Source: Bacteroidales bacterium UBA1735 (GTDB lineage Bacteria > Bacteroidota > Bacteroidia > Bacteroidales > Paludibacteraceae). From it: DNA of 37,435 bases. The DNA is taken from positions 93,271 through 130,705 of the forward strand of contig DCID01000010.1 in assembly GCA_002315745.1 (NCBI GenBank), in the 5' to 3' direction. A program made the position numbers and the translations under genes. Positions within the stretch are counted from its first letter, which is position 1; each line of letters opens with the position of its first letter. The notes beneath the pieces are model-generated. The model made no database searches. It had not been told where the DNA came from and saw only the letters and a list, made by a program, of their open reading frames with translations. Below, piece by piece: positions 32,396 to 37,435 of this stretch.

Positions 32396-33235
32396 TTATT
32401 TTAGGTGTGACAGGCAGCGGGATAAGCCGTCTGTCCAGTAAGGTATGCTGATGCCGAAGGTACGCTTGATCTTACTCTTATCGAGTACGCTATAGTGCGG
32501 ACGAGGAGTCTTATACTGGTACTCGGAGGAGAGGATAGGTGTGACCTTGCATTGTACACCGGCTTGACGAAGGATCTCCACCGTGAAATCAAACCAAGAG
32601 CAGACGCCTTCGTTGGTGAAATGGTAGATACCAGCATGCCACTCGGGCGATTCAATGGCTGCAAAGATAGCTACTGCTAAATCGGCAGCATAGGTCGGAG
32701 TACCAATCTGATCAAAGACGACACGTAACTCGTCGCGCTCTTGGCCATAATGGAGCATGGTCTTAACAAAGTTATTACCAAACGGTGAATAGAGCCATGC
32801 GGTACGGAAGATGATGGAATCGGGGCAAACGGCTAGGAGCAGTTGCTCACCCTCTAACTTCGTGCGACCATAGGCGGTACGCGGCGCTACGCTATCCTCC
32901 TCGCGACAAGGCACATGCTCATCACCGGAGAAGACATAGTCGGTAGAGATATGGATGATCTTAGCCCCAACAGCACCTAAGTTCTCCACGGCTTGGGCAT
33001 TGATAAGCCGTGCGGTCAATTCATCCTCCTCCGCCTTATCGACATTGGTATATGCAGCACAATTGACAATCAAGTCAATCGCATGCTCCTGAACGAAAGA
33101 TCGGATAGCTTCACGATTAGTGATATCCAACTCCTGAACATCGGTGAAGAAGTAGGTGTGCAACGGATGAGAGGCGCTCAGTAAGCGCATCTCGGTGCCT
33201 AATTGGCCATTGCAACCGGTGATAAGTATGTTCAT
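32396..33235 (-). CDS. rfbD: dTDP-4-dehydrorhamnose reductase
   Basis: A 279-aa extended short-chain reductase that makes dTDP-L-rhamnose in the last step of the pathway. The N-terminal GCNGQLG (residues 7-13) binds NAD(P)H, STDYVFSG (97-104) and YGRTK (Tyr122, Lys126) are catalytic, and RTAWLYSPFGNNFVKTM is a family block. I place the start at ATG 33233-33235. A start at 33268 would translate the 34-base hairpin repeat. GGAAGGG, a possible ribosome binding site, lies 5 bases upstream inside that repeat. The gene follows rfbC by 46 bases in the same unit. Confidence 0.94.
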   Translation of the reverse strand: MNILITGCNGQLGTEMRLLSASHPLHTYFFTDVQELDITNREAIRSFVQEHAIDLIVNCAAYTNVDKAEEDELTARLINAQAVENLGAVGAKIIHISTDYVFSGDEHVPCREEDSVAPRTAYGRTKLEGEQLLLAVCPDSIIFRTAWLYSPFGNNFVKTMLHYGQERDELRVVFDQIGTPTYAADLAVAIFAAIESPEWHAGIYHFTNEGVCSWFDFTVEILRQAGVQCKVTPILSSEYQYKTPRPHYSVLDKSKIKRTFGISIPYWTDGLSRCLSHLK

Positions 33236-33237
33236 AA

Positions 33238-33271
33238 GACCCTTCCATAGGTTTCCCTCATAGGGCAACCT
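33238..33271 (-). repeat. 34-base hairpin repeat, copy 2, between rfbC and rfbD
   Basis: It matches 28038-28071 at 32 of 34 positions, with the hairpin AGGTT-t-CCCT-CAT-AGGG-c-AACCT. On the minus strand its end GGAAGGGTC abuts the rfbD start, so the repeat appears to supply the ribosome binding region. Confidence 0.75.
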
Positions 33272-33281
33272 TATTAATGAA

Positions 33282-33830
33282 TTAGAAAATAATAGGTAGA
33301 TTGTTCAATAGTGGATGCTTGGTGTCCTTGTCGCTAAGGATACGTTTCTCGACAGGAATTTGCCAATCAATATTCAGCGCGGGGTCACTAAGTAGTAGAC
33401 CTCCATCGGCTTCGGGATGGTAGAGGTTATCGCACTTATAGGTAAAAATAGCCATATCACTCAGCACCGAGAAACCATGGGCAAAGCCACGGGAAATAAA
33501 GAACTGACGATGATTGTCCTCATTGAGTTCGACCCCATACCATTGTCCAAACGTAGGACTATCATGACGCAAATCGACTGCTACATCCAGCACGCGACCG
33601 CGGGTACAGCACACGAGCTTAGCCTGCGCATAAGGTGGGCGCTGGAAATGCAAACCACGTACGACGCCATAAGAGGAGCAGGACTGATTATCCTGCACAA
33701 ACTTAGCCGTAATACCGGCATCCATATAACGCTGCTCATTATAGGTCTCTACAAAATAGCCACGAGCGTCTTGGAAGATGCGCGGCTCGATGACCAATAA
33801 GCCTTCGATAGGTGTTTTAATAACTTCCAT
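33282..33830 (-). CDS. rfbC: dTDP-4-dehydrorhamnose 3,5-epimerase
   Basis: A 182-aa cupin-fold epimerase acting before RfbD in dTDP-L-rhamnose synthesis. Catalytic His61 is in RGLHFQRPP and the acid Tyr131 in TYKCDNLYHPEADGG. The start FVQDNQSCSSYGVVRGLHFQ is typical of the family. The ATG lies 2 bases after the stop codon of the C10 peptidase gene, suggesting translational coupling. rfbA and rfbB are not in this window. Confidence 0.96.
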   Translation of the reverse strand: MEVIKTPIEGLLVIEPRIFQDARGYFVETYNEQRYMDAGITAKFVQDNQSCSSYGVVRGLHFQRPPYAQAKLVCCTRGRVLDVAVDLRHDSPTFGQWYGVELNEDNHRQFFISRGFAHGFSVLSDMAIFTYKCDNLYHPEADGGLLLSDPALNIDWQIPVEKRILSDKDTKHPLLNNLPIIF

Positions 33831-33832
33831 AA

Positions 33833-35845
33833 TTAACGAATGGGGGTTCCTAAAATAGAATATTTGGTACCATTATATTCAATGATCAGCTGACCATTCT
33901 GCACATACTTGCGCGAAACCTGTTTCACCTCTATGGTCTCGACCCCAAGCGGATTAGGAAGTACCGAAATAGACTTGACATAGAGCGGTTTGGAAGTATT
34001 GGTCAATCGAATCTCGACATCGCCTTGGAGTAAGTCGGTATTCATAAACGTATAGTCGGCGGCAGAAGTGGATAAAGATTGTGTGGTACCGACTTGCTGC
34101 TGATTGATGAAGACTGCCAATTGGCCATCTCCCTCCATACCTTTCGAAGCATTCACCACCAAGCCATAGATGACACAATCCTCCATGTCTGAAGTCACCA
34201 AACTAACCTGTTGAGCAGCGGTCGTTCCGGTACCAAACTGTTGGCCTTTGGTCACCACATTCTCGATAGAACCCGCCGCCAAAGAGATGATCCAGTTATA
34301 TTCCCCTAACTCGTTTTTACCCTTGGTACATTTATTGACAAAGGTATAGGAATATTCGGCACAGGAGGTAGGCTCCTGAATCTCATTGGTCACGGTCACG
34401 ACACAAGTGTCCTTCTTATTACCCTCCTTGGTGGTCGCAATGACATAGGCCGTACCTTGCGCCAGACCCTTCACAGTACCTGTCTCATCCACACGCACGA
34501 TAGTGGGATCGGAGCAAGACCAAGTAAAAGTACGAATCGAGGCATTATCGGGATGGATGGTAGCAATGAGTTGCTCCTTCTGATTAATCTTCAGGGTCAA
34601 AGACGATGGTGCGATAGTGATACTCTGTACATGGATCGTATCCAAGATAGCGGGCTCGATACCAATGACGGCATCTATATCCGAGGAGAAATCCATCGCT
34701 GTGCCAGAGGGGCGCAAAGCGGTTAAGTCACAATAGCAGTTGCTACTACCTCCCCAGCCCCAGTTGATATGGAACTTACCATTGGCATCCCGACCATCGC
34801 ATACGAACTCGTGCCCACCGTCGGTATCCTGACCACCCATAAGAATGGGGCGACCCGCCTCGAGGTCCTGATTGAAGAAGTAAACAAAACTATCCATACT
34901 CACACTCCATTTGCAAGGCAAATCGCAAGGATCCTTACCGCCCTTATTGGACTTATATTGAGCACGAGTGAGGACAGAGATGAAATAGCCAACATTATAA
35001 CTAAAATACGTCTTCATGCCATAGCCCATGATATCCGTCCACGAGCCACTACCGCCGGCTTTACTGCCACCATAGCGCATCTCAGCCGCTACGCCGCAAT
35101 GGTACATGAGAGTAGCGACAGCGTCCTGCTGCTCCTGAGTAGTGGTGCCTCTATACTTAGGCAACATATTCGCCCAATCATAGGTCGTCTCTCCAAAATT
35201 AGCAGTGAGTGTTTCCTTCTGCTTAGTCACATTCTTATTCTCCCACAAGTACGATTTAGTGCCCGTACCCTGCAGCGGACGACGCCACATATACATGATC
35301 TGCGCCGCAGCGGTAGCCACACAACCGGTTAAGCAACGGGTATCATCGTAGTCGTCCATAGGACAAAGGTTATTATACGGCGCATCCTGCTCCCAGGAAA
35401 TAGGCTGACCTTGGTCGTTAATGAGCAAGGGGGCAATAGCCTGCACCATAACAGCACGGCGTGGAGCGGCATTGGACTCATTGATCACGCTCAAGCCCTC
35501 CTGCAGACGACGGAGCCAGAACTGGAAGTTCGGGTTAATATGCTCCGGGTCAAAGGTACCCTCGTCGCTATAGGCTAATATATCCGAGGCTAAATCGTCA
35601 CCACTGACGATGACGAAACCACCATTCTCACGATTGAACACATAGTAGGCAGGTGAGGTACTATTGAGCTTCGTCTGCGTCATAGCCAGCGTCAATGTCG
35701 TAGGGGCTGTAGAAGAGGCCTTACGGAGATGAGAAGACTGGGTAGTAAACTGAGCAGCAATCTGCGATGCCTGCTCTAAACTGCGCTCTGCGGCAAAGGA
35801 TACGGATGCGAGGCACAGGGCTAAAAAGAATAATGACTTTTTCAT
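33833..35845 (-). CDS. C10 (streptopain-type) cysteine peptidase with BIG2 domain
   Basis: A 670-aa secreted protease. Signal peptide residues 1-19 (KKSLFFLALCLASVSFA), then a pro-region rich in FVIVSGDDLASDILAYSDEG as in SpeB and interpain propeptides. Catalytic Cys175 is in TGCVATAAAQIMYMW and His345 in DGGHEFVCDG, followed by the NWGWGG motif (361-366). A bacterial Ig-like BIG2 domain spans roughly 405-485. The end, YVQNGQLIIEYNGTKYSILG, resembles the short tails seen on Bacteroidales exported proteins. Family members degrade host or dietary proteins, but the target here is unknown. It sits 27 bases after the preceding surface-protein gene and 2 bases before rfbC. Confidence 0.9.
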   Translation of the reverse strand: MKKSLFFLALCLASVSFAAERSLEQASQIAAQFTTQSSHLRKASSTAPTTLTLAMTQTKLNSTSPAYYVFNRENGGFVIVSGDDLASDILAYSDEGTFDPEHINPNFQFWLRRLQEGLSVINESNAAPRRAVMVQAIAPLLINDQGQPISWEQDAPYNNLCPMDDYDDTRCLTGCVATAAAQIMYMWRRPLQGTGTKSYLWENKNVTKQKETLTANFGETTYDWANMLPKYRGTTTQEQQDAVATLMYHCGVAAEMRYGGSKAGGSGSWTDIMGYGMKTYFSYNVGYFISVLTRAQYKSNKGGKDPCDLPCKWSVSMDSFVYFFNQDLEAGRPILMGGQDTDGGHEFVCDGRDANGKFHINWGWGGSSNCYCDLTALRPSGTAMDFSSDIDAVIGIEPAILDTIHVQSITIAPSSLTLKINQKEQLIATIHPDNASIRTFTWSCSDPTIVRVDETGTVKGLAQGTAYVIATTKEGNKKDTCVVTVTNEIQEPTSCAEYSYTFVNKCTKGKNELGEYNWIISLAAGSIENVVTKGQQFGTGTTAAQQVSLVTSDMEDCVIYGLVVNASKGMEGDGQLAVFINQQQVGTTQSLSTSAADYTFMNTDLLQGDVEIRLTNTSKPLYVKSISVLPNPLGVETIEVKQVSRKYVQNGQLIIEYNGTKYSILGTPIR

Positions 35846-35872
35846 ATTCCTACGTGAATTTATTCTATTCGA

Positions 35873-37435
35873 TTATTGGAGAATATAGCGGTGACCGTTT
35901 TGGATAACGATGCCGCGGTAGGTCTCGTCTACTATCTGACCTTGCAGATTATAGAAAGTCTGCGTAGGGTCAAACTCGTACACTTGCTCGGTAGCTGTAG
36001 GAACGACAGGTGTAGCTGTGAACTCAGCTGTATAAGTTGCATCCTCAGTTACATCAACGATATCAGGAGTCCAGCCCTTGAACTCGTAAGTATAGCCTAC
36101 GGTTGGCTCCTTTGTTGGGGTCTCACCTTTGTACTCGGGCATTGCGCCGTACTCCAGCATCTCATTTTGAAGGGTGTCACCCTCGCTGATGAAGACAACC
36201 TGATAGAGAACGGCGGTACTATCGAAAGTAGCGGTGTAGACGGCATCGGCAGAGACTGCTACAATAGCAGGTGTCCATTCCTTGAATTGATAGGTATAAG
36301 CAGCGGTAGCAGTCTTACTAGGTTCAGTACCACCATATACAGGGGTCTCGCCATCCACTAATCGCTGTTGCTCCAGTACGGTATCGTTCCAGTTCTTAAA
36401 GATGATCGTGCGGAGTTTAGGATCGGTGTTGTAGAAGTAGCAAACGGAATCGTACTTAACCAAGGAACCGCTATTCCATGAGCCATCTACTTTGATACGC
36501 AACTTAGCTTCTGCATCGGCGTCGTAAACAGCCTCGTTTTTGACGCTGATTAACCAATCTTCGCCATTCCATACGTATTTGTTATCCATTACCTTAGTGC
36601 CAGCCTCATTGAACGCATATTTTTCGCGTTTGTCATAGACCAAATCAAAGGTAATAACACTATAGTAGTAGTGTGTGTATTCAATTTTGCGGTTCTTGCT
36701 ATCAAACTTATACTCATCCATTTCGGAAATACGCCAAGCACCGGGGTTGCCCGACCAAGAATAACTAGATTTTTCGGTTTGGTTACCATTAGCATCGTAT
36801 TTCTTGTCCGTACGGGTTAATCCTACTCCACCTGTTCCGTACTGAGCGTTCATAGTCTCGCGACCAGCCTCGTCGTAGGCATACTCATACTTGTTTTTGA
36901 TTAGCCATCCACTACTCGTCCACTCGCAGAATTGTGAAAGGGTTTTCTTGTCACTTTCGGGTTTCCAATAAGCGTATTCATACCAATACACGCTATCCCA
37001 AACATGGGTTGTCTTGTTCCATGTGAAAGTGCGGTGGGAAAGATTGCGGTAATATTCATTGTAGGTTTTAGCTACACTATCCTTACCAATCCACCAAATA
37101 GAGTCACCGGTGTAGGAAGCGGACTCCAGTTCGTCGCCATGGTCGTTATACTTCCACGTTTTCTTGGTCGTACCTACCCAAACACTATCAGCAGCGCAGT
37201 TGGCTTCTAAGTCTAACGTGGTTAGCCCTTTGGCGTTTTTCTCAATATCGTGCTTATACTGCGTACGCATTACCCAACGTAAACCGTTCCAATCAGCAGT
37301 ACGTGTAAAGATCTCTACCGAATCACTCCATGTGTGCTCAATTTGCGTGGAATCCATCCAGTGGTCGGTTTTCCAAACAGAGGTCAACTCTTTGATGAGG
37401 TTGCTTTGAGCATCGTAGGTGTTGCTGGTACGAGC
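35873..37435 (-). CDS. Surface protein with YD/Trp-rich repeats and two InlB B-type repeats (5' end beyond window)
   Basis: The frame is open to the right window edge, so the N-terminus and signal peptide are not visible; at least 520 codons are present. The first two thirds repeat a pattern like KYDANGNQTEKSSYSWSG or YAYDEAGRETMNAQYG, with W-x-W spacing, similar to YD/RHS-like repeats. Two Listeria-Bacteroides (InlB B-type) repeats follow (for example YTYQFKEWTPAIVAVSADAV and YTYEFKGWTPDIVDVTEDAT). The last 35 residues (TFYNLQGQIVDETYRGIVIQ) match the short C-terminal tails common on Bacteroidales exported proteins. Function is unknown; surface adhesion is a guess. It precedes the C10 peptidase gene on the same strand. 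Confidence 0.75.
   Translation of the reverse strand, partial: ARTSNTYDAQSNLIKELTSVWKTDHWMDSTQIEHTWSDSVEIFTRTADWNGLRWVMRTQYKHDIEKNAKGLTTLDLEANCAADSVWVGTTKKTWKYNDHGDELESASYTGDSIWWIGKDSVAKTYNEYYRNLSHRTFTWNKTTHVWDSVYWYEYAYWKPESDKKTLSQFCEWTSSGWLIKNKYEYAYDEAGRETMNAQYGTGGVGLTRTDKKYDANGNQTEKSSYSWSGNPGAWRISEMDEYKFDSKNRKIEYTHYYYSVITFDLVYDKREKYAFNEAGTKVMDNKYVWNGEDWLISVKNEAVYDADAEAKLRIKVDGSWNSGSLVKYDSVCYFYNTDPKLRTIIFKNWNDTVLEQQRLVDGETPVYGGTEPSKTATAAYTYQFKEWTPAIVAVSADAVYTATFDSTAVLYQVVFISEGDTLQNEMLEYGAMPEYKGETPTKEPTVGYTYEFKGWTPDIVDVTEDATYTAEFTATPVVPTATEQVYEFDPTQTFYNLQGQIVDETYRGIVIQNGHRYILQ

Noticed and set aside
33236..33268. Upstream start for RfbD
   Set aside because: It would translate the dispersed 34-base hairpin repeat. 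The conserved NAD-binding start MNILITG begins at 33235.

Overview
The window comes from a member of the phylum Bacteroidota, most likely order Bacteroidales. The evidence is the Bacteroidetes-type promoters (TTTG, 20 bases, TAnnTTTG), the near absence of Shine-Dalgarno sequences, a type IX secretion (T9SS) component PorQ, T9SS-like cargo tails, a bacterial serine palmitoyltransferase, and an str/S10 ribosomal operon without tuf between fusA and rpsJ. I cannot name a genus from the sequence alone.

Layout. Positions 1-7171 (minus strand) hold the str and S10 clusters: rpsL, rpsG, fusA, rpsJ, rplC, rplD, rplW, rplB, rpsS, rplV and the start of rpsC, driven from a promoter near 7308-7339. A divergent promoter at 7419-7450 drives an outer-membrane beta-barrel protein (7549-8484) and then one enormous gene (8538-21530, 4330 aa). 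The giant is a secreted protein built from dozens of degenerate Cys-containing repeats with a T9SS-type C-terminal tail. A plus-strand operon follows: malate dehydrogenase, serine palmitoyltransferase, a short-chain reductase (probable 3-ketosphinganine reductase) and an LD-carboxypeptidase. It ends in a strong terminator at 25660-25690.

Positions 25378-28387 are an accessory stretch. It holds a DUF3987-type P-loop protein, a small unknown protein, arrays of a 9-base CTAG-centred repeat, and two copies of a 111-base structured element with terminal inverted repeats. All six differences between those two copies fall in one hairpin: four form two compensatory base-pair swaps and two are in its loop. 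I consider this the best candidate for an undescribed element here. Next to it are tandem copies of the 3' end of the adjacent tRNA-Arg gene.

Positions 28388-31669 contain tRNA-Arg(ACG), the divergent porQ-cmk pair, a third CTAG array, a convergent terminator and gapA. Further right are an RNase HI gene downstream of tRNA-Arg(CCT), and a tightly packed minus-strand unit: a partial YD/InlB-repeat surface protein, a C10 cysteine peptidase, rfbC and rfbD.

How they work together. Much of the non-ribosomal content concerns the cell surface: a T9SS outer-membrane component (PorQ), probable T9SS cargo (giant repeat protein, C10 peptidase, YD/InlB protein), dTDP-rhamnose synthesis for surface polysaccharide, sphingolipid synthesis and peptidoglycan turnover. 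All functions are inferred from sequence features and recall of families; no database search was run.
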